Program-made: the position numbers and the translations under genes
The notes under the pieces: model-generated
Told to the model about the DNA's origin: nothing
Databases searched by the model: none
What the model saw: the letters and a program-made list of their open reading frames with translations, nothing else
Shown: piece by piece, positions 6,052 to 14,229 of the stretch
Position numbering within the stretch: the first letter of the stretch is position 1
How the letters are laid out: each line of letters starts with the position of its first letter
Source: an uncultured Collinsella sp.
Lineage (GTDB): Bacteria > Actinomycetota > Coriobacteriia > Coriobacteriales > Coriobacteriaceae
Assembly (NCBI GenBank): GCA_902478765.1
Contig: CABSMN010000006.1
Coordinates: 1-15,363, forward strand
Length of the DNA: 15,363 nt
Reading direction: 5' to 3'

Positions 6052-6211
6052 TCGGCTTGACGCTGCGCGAGCCCCAGACGGGCGATCTGCCTTTCAATCG
6101 TCGGTCATGGGCAAAAGCCCTATGCCCTCCTCTTTCAAGGCACCTCGCCACGCCTGGGACTCGCTCGCTGTCCAACCGCTCTCTACGCCGTTCTCCTGCT
6201 TGTTGCGCTTC

Positions 6212-8989
6212 TTACTTCTTCCCGAATTTGATTTTAATCGCACGCTTGAGCGCGTACTTGCCGAGGCTTGGGAGCTTTTGCTCGTATTTGACCATCGTGG
6301 AGCACTCGGGACGGTCGCGATCCAGATGGATGGCGTCGAACGCGCACTTGGTGGTGCACAGGCCGCAGCCGATGCACTTGTTGGGGTCGACGATCGAGGC
6401 GCCGCAGCCCAGGCAGCGGGCGGTCTCGGCGCGCACCTGCTCCTCGGTAAAGGTCTCAACATACTCGCTAAACGGTGCAGCCTTCTCGCGCTCGCGGTCC
6501 ACGTGGGCAACCTCGCGGCTCGCGTTGTCGTAGCTTTCGATCACGACATCGTCGCGGTCGAGCGAGGTGTAGCGGCGCTGGTTGCGGCCGATGGTGAGCG
6601 TGGAGCCCGGCTGCACAAAGCGATGGATGGACACCGCGGCCTCGTGGCCGGCGGCGATGGCGTCGATGGCAAAGCTGGGGCCGGTGTAGACGTCGCCGCC
6701 CACAAAGATGTCTGGCTCGGCGGTCTGGTAGGTCTGGGGATCGGCAAGGGCACCCTGGCCGCGGCCGAGCTCCACTTTGGAGCCAGCCAGCAGGTCGCCC
6801 CACACAATGGACTGGCCAATCGACATGACGACACGGTCGGCATCGACACGGCGCAGGTCGTTCTCGTCGTACTCAGGCGCAAAACGGCCCTCGTCGTCAA
6901 AGACACGCGTGCAGCGCTTGAAGGTGATACCGCAGACACGACCGGCCTCGTCCAAGTGAATCTCCTTGGGGCCCCAGCCGCAGCTGATGTGCGCGCCGTC
7001 CTCAACGGCCTCGCGACGTTCTTCCTCGCTGGCGGGCATCTGGGCCTCGCTCTCCAGGCAGAACATCTCAACGTGCTCAGAACCCAAACGGCAGGCGTTG
7101 CGGGCAACGTCGATGGCCACGTTGCCGCCGCCCACCACAATGGTGCGGCCGGACAGGGTATCAATCTTGCCGCTGTTAACCTCGCGAAGGAAGTCGACGG
7201 CCACGGTCACGTCCTCGGCATCCTCACCCGGAATGCCGGCAAGGCGGCCGCCCTGGCAGCCAATGGCAACGTAGAAGGCCTTGAAGCCCTGCACGCGCAG
7301 CTCGTCGAGCGTCACGTCTCGACCGACCTCCACGCCATAGCGGAACTCGGCGCCCATCAGGCGAATGATCTCGACCTCGGCCTCGATAACGTCCTTCTCC
7401 AGCTTAAAGCTGGGAATACCGTAGGTGAGCATGCCGCCCGGGCGATCGTTCTTCTCGAATACGACGGGCTTGTAGCCCTTCTCGGCCAGGTAGAAAGCGC
7501 AGGACAGGCCGGCTGGGCCGGCACCGATAATGGCGATCTTCTGGTCGAAGCCGCCGGCACGCGTCGGGGTCACCACAGGCGGGACATAGCGGGTCGCGGC
7601 ATCCAGATCGCGCTGGGCGATGAACTTCTTGACCTCGTCGATAGCCACGGCGGCGTCCACACGGCCGCGAGTGCAGGCATCCTCACAGCGGCGGTTGCAC
7701 ACACGGCCGCAGATAGCGGGCAGCGGGTTCTCGCGCTTGATGAGTGCCAGCGCCTCGTCATAGCGACCCTGCGCCGCGAGCTTCAAATAGCCCTGAACGG
7801 CGACATGCGCGGGGCAGGCCGTCTTGCAGGGAGCGGTGCCGGACTCGTGCGTCTCGATACGGTTATCGTTGCGGTAGTTGGGCGACCACTTGGTGTGGTC
7901 CCACTTGGTGGCATCGGGCAGCTCCTGGCGCGGATACTCGGGCGCCTGTCCGCCGGCCTTTTTGCTGCAGAGCTTCTGGCCGAGCTTGGCGGCACCGGCA
8001 GGGCACACCTCAACGCAGCGACCGCAGGCCACGCACTTATCCTTCTCGACCTTGGCGACATAGGCCGAGCGCGACAGGTTGGGCGTGTTGAACAGCTGCG
8101 AGGTGCGCAGGGCATAGCACACGTTGACGTTGCAGTTGCAGATGGCGAAAATCTTGTTCTCGCCATCGATATTGGTGATCTGGTGCACAAAGCCGTTGTC
8201 CTCGGCCTGGCGCAGGATGTCGTAAACCTCGTCGCGGGTCACGTAATGACCACGATCGGTCTCGACCACGTAGTCGGCCATATCGCCCACGGCGATGCAC
8301 CAATCGGCCGGGTCGTCGGCGCAGCCCTCGCCCATCACGCGACGGCTCGCGCGGCAGCTGCAGGTGCTGGCAGCATACTTACCCTCGTATTTGTCGAGCC
8401 AGTGCTCGATATGCTCAATAGGCACCGAGGTGCTCGCGGCGTCAATGGCCTTCTCGACCGGAATGACATGCATGCCGATGCCGGCACCACCGGGCGGCAC
8501 CATCGGCGTGGCCTTGGACAGCGGTCCCTTGGACGCCTGCTCAAAGAACTTGGCATAGACCGGGTGCTCCTCGAGCTGGCTCACGCGCATGTTGAGGAAC
8601 TCGGCGGAACCCGGCACCAGCATGGGCAGCACCCACTGCTTGGCGCGCTCGGGGTTTTCCCAGTTGTACTCGAGCAGACCCGTGTAGCTCATGTCGTCGA
8701 GCATCTTCTCGATATCGGCTTCGGGCATGCCGGTGAGCTTGACCATCTCGGGCAGCGTATAGGGACGGCGCATCTTCATCTTGCAGAGCACTTCGGCCTG
8801 CTCGTCGGTTGCGGCCTCGGCAAACGACCAGTACTCGTAGCCCAGCAGCTCGTCGCGGTGCAACAGACGGTTGGTGCAGTGCTCGCACAGTTTGACGATG
8901 GCCTCGCGCGGATGCTCCGGTATCGGCGGCACGAACTCAGCGCCGATATCGGGCTCGGTATAGCTAATCCCCGGTCCGTTGAGAATCAT
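6212..8989 (-). CDS. Multi-cluster Fe-S/FAD oxidoreductase, GltD-like, with N-terminal ferredoxin-type domain
   Basis: The 925-residue flavoprotein has several redox parts in order. The N-terminal region (1-310) has Cys pairs at 35/38 and a CSC...C...C (210, 212, 223, 231) with CNCNVNVC (284-291). A 4Fe-4S ferredoxin motif CVACGRCVEVCP is at 319-330. A GltD-like Fe-S domain (388-439) has CKTACP and CGRVCNRRCEDAC. FAD binding is at GAGPAG 489-494, NADPH binding at GGGNVAID 620-627, and a second FAD contact at FVGGDVYTGPSFAIDAIAAG. The C-terminal end has CLGC at 859-862 and CIGCGLCTTKC at 872-882. GltD proteins transfer NAD(P)H electrons through flavin to Fe-S partners. No glutamate synthase large subunit is near, so the substrate is unknown. 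ATG at 8989 is chosen because the longer frame to 9322 crosses the operator region; GAAGGGA lies upstream of it. It is divergent from the TetR gene. Confidence 0.88.
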   Translation of the reverse strand: MILNGPGISYTEPDIGAEFVPPIPEHPREAIVKLCEHCTNRLLHRDELLGYEYWSFAEAATDEQAEVLCKMKMRRPYTLPEMVKLTGMPEADIEKMLDDMSYTGLLEYNWENPERAKQWVLPMLVPGSAEFLNMRVSQLEEHPVYAKFFEQASKGPLSKATPMVPPGGAGIGMHVIPVEKAIDAASTSVPIEHIEHWLDKYEGKYAASTCSCRASRRVMGEGCADDPADWCIAVGDMADYVVETDRGHYVTRDEVYDILRQAEDNGFVHQITNIDGENKIFAICNCNVNVCYALRTSQLFNTPNLSRSAYVAKVEKDKCVACGRCVEVCPAGAAKLGQKLCSKKAGGQAPEYPRQELPDATKWDHTKWSPNYRNDNRIETHESGTAPCKTACPAHVAVQGYLKLAAQGRYDEALALIKRENPLPAICGRVCNRRCEDACTRGRVDAAVAIDEVKKFIAQRDLDAATRYVPPVVTPTRAGGFDQKIAIIGAGPAGLSCAFYLAEKGYKPVVFEKNDRPGGMLTYGIPSFKLEKDVIEAEVEIIRLMGAEFRYGVEVGRDVTLDELRVQGFKAFYVAIGCQGGRLAGIPGEDAEDVTVAVDFLREVNSGKIDTLSGRTIVVGGGNVAIDVARNACRLGSEHVEMFCLESEAQMPASEEERREAVEDGAHISCGWGPKEIHLDEAGRVCGITFKRCTRVFDDEGRFAPEYDENDLRRVDADRVVMSIGQSIVWGDLLAGSKVELGRGQGALADPQTYQTAEPDIFVGGDVYTGPSFAIDAIAAGHEAAVSIHRFVQPGSTLTIGRNQRRYTSLDRDDVVIESYDNASREVAHVDREREKAAPFSEYVETFTEEQVRAETARCLGCGASIVDPNKCIGCGLCTTKCAFDAIHLDRDRPECSTMVKYEQKLPSLGKYALKRAIKIKFGKK

Positions 8990-9082
8990 GGTTGTCCCTT
9001 CTCTTGCCACAGCCCGACGAGGCCGCAGCGCCCCTCTTTTTTTTGCAGGCCGGGCATGCCCCATGCCGTTCACCCGCCATTG

Positions 9083-9120
9083 TTGACATTGTGTCAAAAA
9101 TAGTATTGACGAACCGTCAA
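9083..9120. promoter_or_regulatory. Two matched palindromes, probable TetR operators
   Basis: TTGACATTGTGTCAA (9083-9097) and TTGACGAACCGTCAA (9106-9120) share the form TTGAC-R-N3-Y-GTCAA. Their centres are 23 bp apart, about two helical turns, so dimers would bind the same face. A weaker half-like GAACGGTCA follows at 9142-9150. They lie between the divergent oxidoreductase and TetR genes, the usual place for TetR operators. Confidence 0.7.
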
Positions 9121-9178
9121 CAATATTCAAGACTGTTAGGCGAACGGTCAGGCAAAAGAGGATGAAAGGCGGCAAAAC

Positions 9179-9841
9179 ATGGGCAACAACACAGCAGGTA
9201 CCTCTGTGGTCGATGCCGTCCCCGCATCCGATAGCGCGGCAAAGCGCCTGACGGGCGACGAACGCCGTCGCGAGATCCTCGATGCCGTGCGCACCGTAAG
9301 CTCCGAGCTGGGCATGTCCCACCTATCGGTATCGGCCGTGACCAAGCGAGCCGGCTGCACGCGTTCATTGTTCTACCACTACTTTGCCGATATGGACGCC
9401 GCCGTCACCGCTGTTATGGACGAGGCGATCGACGGCTTTATCTCCGAACTCGAGCGGTGGAACGCCGACCGCACCGTCGGTGATATCGAGGGCGCGCTCG
9501 ACACCGTCGCCCCGCTCTTTAAGCGCCTGGTCGCCAGCGGCCACGAGCTGCCGAGCACGCTTACCTCGAGCAGCGGCGCGCTCTACGGCGGCTTTTTGCA
9601 CAACGTGGTCCAGCGCGTGGCGCAGTATATCTGTGACACCACCGTAGTGGATTTTGTCGCCCATCATGAGCTACGCATCGACCATGTCTACGAGACGTTC
9701 TACACCCTCATCATGGGTCTTTTGATGTATATCCGCACGCACCCCGATGTGCCCGACGAAACGGTCAAGGAAATCATCGCCTCGACACTCCACATCGAGG
9801 GCTATACCGCCAAGTATCCGGAGCGCAAGCCCCAGAACTGA
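9179..9841 (+). CDS. TetR/AcrR family transcriptional regulator
   Basis: The 220-residue protein has an N-terminal TetR HTH (about 28-75): RRREILDAVRTVSSELGMSHLSVSAVTKRAGCTRSLFYHYFADMDAAVTAVM, including the signature LFYHYF at the end of the recognition helix. Residues 80-215 form an alpha-helical ligand-binding and dimerisation domain without a recognisable ligand signature. An unusual 25-residue leader precedes the HTH. ATG at 9179 has AAAGGCGG just upstream. The family mostly represses a neighbouring gene until a small molecule binds. Here the two palindromes at 9083-9120 and the divergent oxidoreductase point to control of that gene, of itself and perhaps of the membrane protein 63 nt downstream. 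Confidence 0.92.
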   Translation: MGNNTAGTSVVDAVPASDSAAKRLTGDERRREILDAVRTVSSELGMSHLSVSAVTKRAGCTRSLFYHYFADMDAAVTAVMDEAIDGFISELERWNADRTVGDIEGALDTVAPLFKRLVASGHELPSTLTSSSGALYGGFLHNVVQRVAQYICDTTVVDFVAHHELRIDHVYETFYTLIMGLLMYIRTHPDVPDETVKEIIASTLHIEGYTAKYPERKPQN

Positions 9842-9904
9842 CGACATTTGGCCAAACTGCCCGCGATCAGAAGAGGGGCCGCGGGCGTGTGAAAGGAGAG
9901 CAGC

Positions 9905-10912
9905 ATGCTGTTCGATGTTTGGGGTAGCGATACCCTTATCCACTGGGCCGGCTGGGCCATGGTCTTTATTGGCCTGATCGTGCTCAACGAGGTCGGCCGC
10001 CGCACCAAGCTGGGCGCGGCAATCATCTTTGGCGTGGCTCCGCTGGCCATGACCATCTACTGCGTCGCCATCGCCATCGGCGTCTCACAGGGCGCCGAGT
10101 GGGCGCTCACCAACCCCACCCATGTATACCAGAACAGCTGGTTCCACTACGCCAAGGTGTACGCGGCGCTGGCCGGTTGCTGGGGCTTCATTGCCATTAA
10201 GTACCAGTGGGGCAAGATCGGCAAGGCGCATTGGTTCCGCGCGTGGCCGTTTGTGATCGTCGCCATCAACATCATGATCGCCGTTGTGTCCGACTTCGAG
10301 AGCGCCTATCACTTCTTTGTCCTGGGCCAGTCCACCTGGGTCACCTCCGAGGGTGCCACGCAGCTTGCCGGCTGGAACAACGTGTTCAACGGCATCGCCG
10401 GTCTCATCAACATCTTCTGCATGACCGGTTGGTGGAGCGTCTACGCCTCCGAGGATCAGACCGACATGTTGTGGCCCGACATGACTTGGGTCTACATCAT
10501 CGCCTACGATATCTGGAACTTCTGCTACACCTACAACTGCCTGCCCACCCACTCTTGGTTCTGCGGCTTTGCGCTGCTGCTGGCGCCCACCGTCGCCGCC
10601 TTTATCTGGAACAAGGGCGGCTGGATTCAGAACCGCGCCTTTACGCTTGCTATTTGGTGCATGTTTGCCCAGGTGTTCCCGTACTTCCAGGAGGAGTCCA
10701 TCTTTGTGACCCACTCCACGCTCGACCCCGGCGCCGCCACCGCGGTCTCGGTCGCCGCGCTGGTCGCCAACGTTGCCGCGATCATCTACATCGCCTACCG
10801 TGCCAAGAAGCTCGGCCGCAATCCCTACAAGCAGGATGTCTTTGAGGGCACCAGCGATTGGGAGAAGGCTACCGCTCGCCGCGCCAAGGTTGACTACGCG
10901 CACGCCGAGTAA
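9905..10912 (+). CDS. Polytopic membrane protein, DUF5692-like
   Basis: The 335-residue protein has about eight to nine hydrophobic helices; the first spans residues 10-31 (LIHWAGWAMVFIGLIVLNEV). It is notably rich in Trp, Tyr and Phe. Loops contain conserved-looking SDFESAYHFFVLGQSTWVTS, YDIWNFCYTYNCLPTHSWFCG and FPYFQEESIFVTHSTLDPG. The C-terminus is cytoplasmic and charged. I recognise it, from memory, as DUF5692-like, a family of unknown function; no transporter signature is visible. GAAAGGAG precedes the start. It lies 63 nt after tetR with a GCCCGCG/CGCGGGC stem (9859-9886) between them, and is closed by the terminator at 10983. It may move the substrate or product of the neighbouring oxidoreductase. 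Confidence 0.8.
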   Translation: MLFDVWGSDTLIHWAGWAMVFIGLIVLNEVGRRTKLGAAIIFGVAPLAMTIYCVAIAIGVSQGAEWALTNPTHVYQNSWFHYAKVYAALAGCWGFIAIKYQWGKIGKAHWFRAWPFVIVAINIMIAVVSDFESAYHFFVLGQSTWVTSEGATQLAGWNNVFNGIAGLINIFCMTGWWSVYASEDQTDMLWPDMTWVYIIAYDIWNFCYTYNCLPTHSWFCGFALLLAPTVAAFIWNKGGWIQNRAFTLAIWCMFAQVFPYFQEESIFVTHSTLDPGAATAVSVAALVANVAAIIYIAYRAKKLGRNPYKQDVFEGTSDWEKATARRAKVDYAHAE

Positions 10913-10982
10913 CATGCCCGGCGCAAACGCCGCTTGAGCGCAAAGCAGCATAGCCGGCTCCGCGCAATGCAATGTATTGCAT

Positions 10983-11025
10983 GCCCCCGGAAAGCAATTT
11001 GTCCGCTTTCCGGGGGCTTTTTGTT
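10983..11025 (+). terminator. Strong rho-independent terminator
   Basis: The perfect 13-bp stem GCCCCCGGAAAGC / GCTTTCCGGGGGC (10983-10995 with 11005-11017) has a 9-nt loop and is followed by TTTTTGTT. It ends the tetR/membrane-protein transcript. It begins 70 nt after the stop. A 16-bp palindrome, ATGCAATGTATTGCAT, lies just upstream at 10968-10983. Confidence 0.93.
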
Positions 11026-11051
11026 GCCGCGAGGATGCGGCCCAGGATGCG
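11026..11051 (+). repeat. 26-bp exact direct repeat, copy 1 (intergenic)
   Basis: This copy starts directly after the terminator and begins GCCGCGAGGATGCGG. It is identical over 26 bases to 11162-11187, 136 bp away, which lies in codons 7-15 of the downstream gene. Each copy contains AGGATGCG twice. The sequence between the two holds the presumed promoter and start codon of that gene. Confidence 0.9.
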
Positions 11052-11142
11052 CTCAGGTTAAATCGGATCTTATATTTCGTATGCGCTTTATATGGCTCCA
11101 TTTTTGGGTACAGTGTTGAGCCGATATTGCATTGGGGGATAT

Positions 11143-12624
11143 ATGAGCGATGAGACGTATGGCCGCGAGGATGCGGCCCAGGATGCGGAAGCATGTGCCG
11201 AAGCCCTGGAGAGCCTTGACCGGATCGCGCTAGACGAGCTCTCGTTTAGCGATTCGGCCGTCGACGCGCAGGACGAGGCGCACGAAGACACTGAGGACGA
11301 AGGCAGCGACGCCAAAGACGCTCCTGACGAAGCCGAAGAGGACGAAAGCGAGGCCGGCAATCAGCCCGAATCCGACACGAGCGAGGAAACCATCTTGCTC
11401 GACAGCTTGCCGGCCGAAGATTCCCTGACCCGCGAGCTTCCCGGCCTGGGCTCCGCTCCTGCCGTGGACGAGACCATCGCCATGGGCGATATTCCCCTAC
11501 CGTCCGTTCCTTCGGCACGCGAAGCCGAGGTTCGTCATCGCAAGATGTCGCCCAAGCGCCGCAACCTGATGGTTGCCGGCGTTGTGGCCGTCGCGCTCGT
11601 CGCCGGCGGCGCAGGCTACGCAGCCTGGAACGGATACCGGCAAGAGCAGGCTGCCATCACCGCCGCCAATGCCCACACGATGATGTCGGTGCAGATTGGC
11701 GTGCATGCCGCGGGCCTCGACTGTTCCGCCGGCTCCAAGATTCCCGTACAGGTGAGCGGTCAGGACGCTGATGGCTCCTCCGTGAGCGAAACGCTCTATG
11801 TTGACGAGCACGGCCGCGGCATCAAACTGCTGCCCGGCGATTACACGCTCTCCATCGCTGCCTCCCCCATCGCGGCCGACGGCACCATCTATACCGTCCC
11901 GACCACCAAGACGCAGGTCACCGTTAAGAGCGATGGACAGGATTTAAGTGCCCAGGCCACCTTTAAGCTCAAGGTGCCTTCGGCCGACACGGTGACTGAC
12001 GACCAGATCGATGCCGCCGCCAAGTATGCCGAGGAGGGCGGTGCGAGCTCCGCCGCGGCTGCCAAAGTGCTCCAGCAGGCAGCAACCGCGCGGCGCGACG
12101 CCGCCGTCAATGCCGTGAGCGCGCAAAAGGCACAGGCGTCCCGTGATGCTGACGCTCGCCACAAGGCAACCGACCTCTACCAGCTCGATATTCCCGTCGA
12201 GTGGTACGGCAAGGTCGCAACTTGGCAAAACGGAAGCACGCTATGCATCTATCTGGGCGACGACACCAATACGCCGCTCGTGACGCTCGTCGCGGTGCGC
12301 GAGGGCGAGAGCTTTACGCCCGATGAAGGCGATACGGTTTTGGGCGCGGCCAATCTAGGCAACGGTTATACCGTCTACGCCAGCGGCCCCGTCTATCCGT
12401 ATGTGGTGCCCCAGACCATCAACGGACGGACGCAGAACCCCGTGTCAACCTACCCCATGGACACGGCCATTGAGCTTGTCGAGCTTACGACCGGCAACCG
12501 CTATACGTATAGCCAGATCAAGAACGACCTGGTGGGTAAAGACGGCAAGGCCGATGGTGCCACTAAGCTCGAAACCGACTACCTCGCGCAGATCCTGCTG
12601 CCGAGTATCAAAGCCCAGGACTAG
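11143..12624 (+). CDS. Membrane-anchored surface protein with acidic N-terminal domain
   Basis: The 493-residue protein has a long, very acidic, probably disordered cytoplasmic part (1-130, rich in Asp/Glu/Ala/Ser) and a basic RHRKMSPKRR stop before one transmembrane helix (about 142-162). The extracellular part has a beta module (about 183-285, with PGDYTLSIAASPIAADGTIY), an Ala/Gln/Lys helical spacer (about 285-345) and a C-terminal domain beginning YQLDIPVEWYGKVATW that runs to the end. The module matches the protein encoded at 1-1046 in order and in key residues. ATG at 11143, with GGGGG 4 nt upstream, is preferred over ATG at 11092, whose extra residues lie in the leader. Codons 7-15 carry copy 2 of a 26-bp repeat. 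Function is unknown; an envelope sensor or adhesin is plausible. Confidence 0.85.
   Translation: MSDETYGREDAAQDAEACAEALESLDRIALDELSFSDSAVDAQDEAHEDTEDEGSDAKDAPDEAEEDESEAGNQPESDTSEETILLDSLPAEDSLTRELPGLGSAPAVDETIAMGDIPLPSVPSAREAEVRHRKMSPKRRNLMVAGVVAVALVAGGAGYAAWNGYRQEQAAITAANAHTMMSVQIGVHAAGLDCSAGSKIPVQVSGQDADGSSVSETLYVDEHGRGIKLLPGDYTLSIAASPIAADGTIYTVPTTKTQVTVKSDGQDLSAQATFKLKVPSADTVTDDQIDAAAKYAEEGGASSAAAAKVLQQAATARRDAAVNAVSAQKAQASRDADARHKATDLYQLDIPVEWYGKVATWQNGSTLCIYLGDDTNTPLVTLVAVREGESFTPDEGDTVLGAANLGNGYTVYASGPVYPYVVPQTINGRTQNPVSTYPMDTAIELVELTTGNRYTYSQIKNDLVGKDGKADGATKLETDYLAQILLPSIKAQD
11162..11187 (+). repeat. 26-bp exact direct repeat, copy 2 (in gene)
   Basis: This copy encodes the residues REDAAQDA near the N-terminus of the acidic surface protein and matches 11026-11051 exactly. 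Recombination between the copies would delete 136 bp including the start codon. Confidence 0.9.
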
Positions 12625-12697
12625 CCTGGCGCAGCAAGGTGCTCCCCAACCGTGATGAAGGAGCCAGGAGGTCCTGACCCCACAGGCCCATAGATGA

Positions 12698-14050
12698 TTA
12701 GGCAAGGAGCCACTTCCATGCGGGCATAACGTGTACCACACCGTGCTCGCATGGAATATCGGTCTGTTCATCCATGGTAACGATTGCCGACTCGCCAAGA
12801 TCAAACTGGGCCATCGAGGCATCAAGCGCGGCAATTTCGCGCTCGCGCGTTTTCTCACTTGCCATATCCGCACTCACCTGAATCAGGCTATAAGCCCGCA
12901 TGAGAAGCGCATCCCCAGCCACAAAGTCCACCTCATGGCTTTTGCTCTTCTCTTTGATCAGCAGGCGGCAGACCGAGCCGGTCCTCACCGCGGGAGTCCT
13001 TCTTCTTAGCGCATTGAACACTGCGGTCTCGAGCCTCTGGCCCTGGTCCAATGCTGATGCGGGAGAGAATGCTCCAAACATCGCAGGATCGACAGCGTAG
13101 ACCTTTGACGCAGACCGCATGTTATTTGCCAGTGAACGCGTGAACTCCGACACGGAGAACAGCAGATAGGCATCCTCGTAATACTCAAGTAAGTCGCTGA
13201 GCGAATTACGACTGACGGGTATCTGCCTGCTCTTGAACTCGTTGTACACTTTGTTCACCGACAGCTCTCGTCCCGAAGATGCCATACACCGCGTTAGGAA
13301 CAGCGATGCCAGGCGAGGGTTCTTGACGTCGTACCGTTCAATGACGTCCATAGCGACCGTTCGCGAAGCATATTCCTGTAGCAGCTGAATCGCGTCTGCG
13401 GGCGTCTGCTCAAGCGTCGCGATGAATCCCCCTCGTTCAAGATATCCGATCAGATGATGTCGAAGCAGCGCTGCATCGCTTGGGGAAAAGGTCGCATCTG
13501 GCTCGAAAACGCTCCCCGTCTTATACCGAACGTATTCCGAAAAACTCAACGGAAAAAGCTCCCGTATAAGAGAACGACCCCTGAACTCGCTCTTAAGTTC
13601 TGAGGACAGCATCTTAGAAGAAGATCCCGTCACATAGACGGTCGCCTTCTCCGTATCGACTACACGCCGCAGAAACGCACCCCATTCGGGAATTTCCTGG
13701 ATCTCGTCAAAGAAAATGTAAGAGCCCTCGGTTCGAGCAGCAGGATACAGCGCATAGAACGTGTCAAGCACGTCCGCCAGCAACGATGGCTCATACGGGC
13801 GCAAGCGCTCATCCTCAAAATTGAAGTAAAGCATCCGGTCAAGCTCGACGCCCCGGCTCTGAAGCCGCCGCATCTCCTGATACAGGCGATACGTCTTTCC
13901 ACAACGGCGGGCCCCCACAATCACATTTACGATGTTGTCGCGCTTTGGCTCCTGTGGGTTTCCTAGATCAAGGTCTCGCTCAAAGACCTGCGGAACCCCC
14001 TGCTGTTCAAAGTCCTTTATTTTCTGGGCGATCAAGTCGTTGAATGCCAT
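12698..14050 (-). CDS. AAA ATPase of the AAA_14/DUF4143 type
   Basis: The 450-residue protein has Walker A GARRCGKT (46-53), Walker B YIFFDEIQEIPEW (111-123) and a sensor-1-like VTGSSSKML (140-148), all in an N-terminal AAA_14 domain. A DUF4143 domain follows, with LRHHLIGYLERGGFIA, a winged-helix-like middle, and a late EVDFV...LIQVS that resembles a PD-(D/E)xK nuclease-type core. Such proteins are abundant in gut bacteria; their role is unproven. GGAG is 4 nt before the start. It stands alone, convergent with the surface protein gene (74 nt apart), and its promoter sits in a 20-bp inverted repeat (14061-14116). Length is normal and all ATPase motifs are intact. Confidence 0.92.
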   Translation of the reverse strand: MAFNDLIAQKIKDFEQQGVPQVFERDLDLGNPQEPKRDNIVNVIVGARRCGKTYRLYQEMRRLQSRGVELDRMLYFNFEDERLRPYEPSLLADVLDTFYALYPAARTEGSYIFFDEIQEIPEWGAFLRRVVDTEKATVYVTGSSSKMLSSELKSEFRGRSLIRELFPLSFSEYVRYKTGSVFEPDATFSPSDAALLRHHLIGYLERGGFIATLEQTPADAIQLLQEYASRTVAMDVIERYDVKNPRLASLFLTRCMASSGRELSVNKVYNEFKSRQIPVSRNSLSDLLEYYEDAYLLFSVSEFTRSLANNMRSASKVYAVDPAMFGAFSPASALDQGQRLETAVFNALRRRTPAVRTGSVCRLLIKEKSKSHEVDFVAGDALLMRAYSLIQVSADMASEKTREREIAALDASMAQFDLGESAIVTMDEQTDIPCEHGVVHVMPAWKWLLA

Positions 14051-14060
14051 GATTCTCCAA

Positions 14061-14116
14061 TCTTGCTCTCTAGCTAATCAAAATTATACCGATTCTTGAT
14101 TAATTAGAGAGCAAGA
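14061..14116 (-). promoter_or_regulatory. Large dyad centred on the -10 box of the ATPase gene
   Basis: Arms TCTTGCTCTCTAGCTAATCA (14061-14080) and its inverse (14097-14116) match at 18 of 20 positions with a 16-nt centre. The centre holds a perfect minus-strand TATAAT at 14083-14088, whose middle is close to the dyad axis. A bound dimer would cover the promoter. Transcription would start near 14076 with a 26-nt leader. The -35 is not clear. Confidence 0.7.
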
Positions 14117-14126
14117 TAATATCTGA

Positions 14127-14153
14127 CTTGATTAACACTTAAGCAAGTTTTTT
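14127..14153 (+). terminator. A/T-rich hairpin followed by six T
   Basis: CTTGATTAA (14127-14135) and TTAAGCAAG (14139-14147) pair at 8 of 9 positions around a 3-nt loop, followed by TTTTTT. It has terminator form on the plus strand, but no plus-strand gene precedes it and the stem is weak. It may instead be part of the regulatory region of the ATPase gene. Confidence 0.35.
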
Positions 14154-14229
14154 CACTATTACTGCTCGAAGGATGCCGAGTGGCTGAGAGGACAACCAAG
14201 CTCGAATGCGACTCCCTGGACAGTCGATT

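Noticed and set aside
6038..6211. The frame of the oxidoreductase stays open for 57 codons after its stop, and another frame stays open for about 38
   Set aside because: The Arg-rich translation shows no domain, the preceding C-terminus FGKK looks natural, and open frames of this size are common at this GC content. Read-through or frameshift is not supported.
5588..9103. An 1171-codon open frame on the plus strand opposite hypA and the oxidoreductase
   Set aside because: Both antisense partners have complete catalytic motifs. The frame has no recognisable domain and simply mirrors the codon bias of the other strand.
8990..9322. N-terminal extension of the oxidoreductase frame by 111 codons
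   Set aside because: It would cross the operators and the start of tetR. The ATG at 8989 has a ribosome binding site, and the extension has no domain character.
10085..11194. A 369-codon minus-strand frame opposite the membrane protein gene
   Set aside because: It runs through the strong terminator at 10983-11025 and the 26-bp repeat, has no domain, and mirrors a convincing membrane protein.
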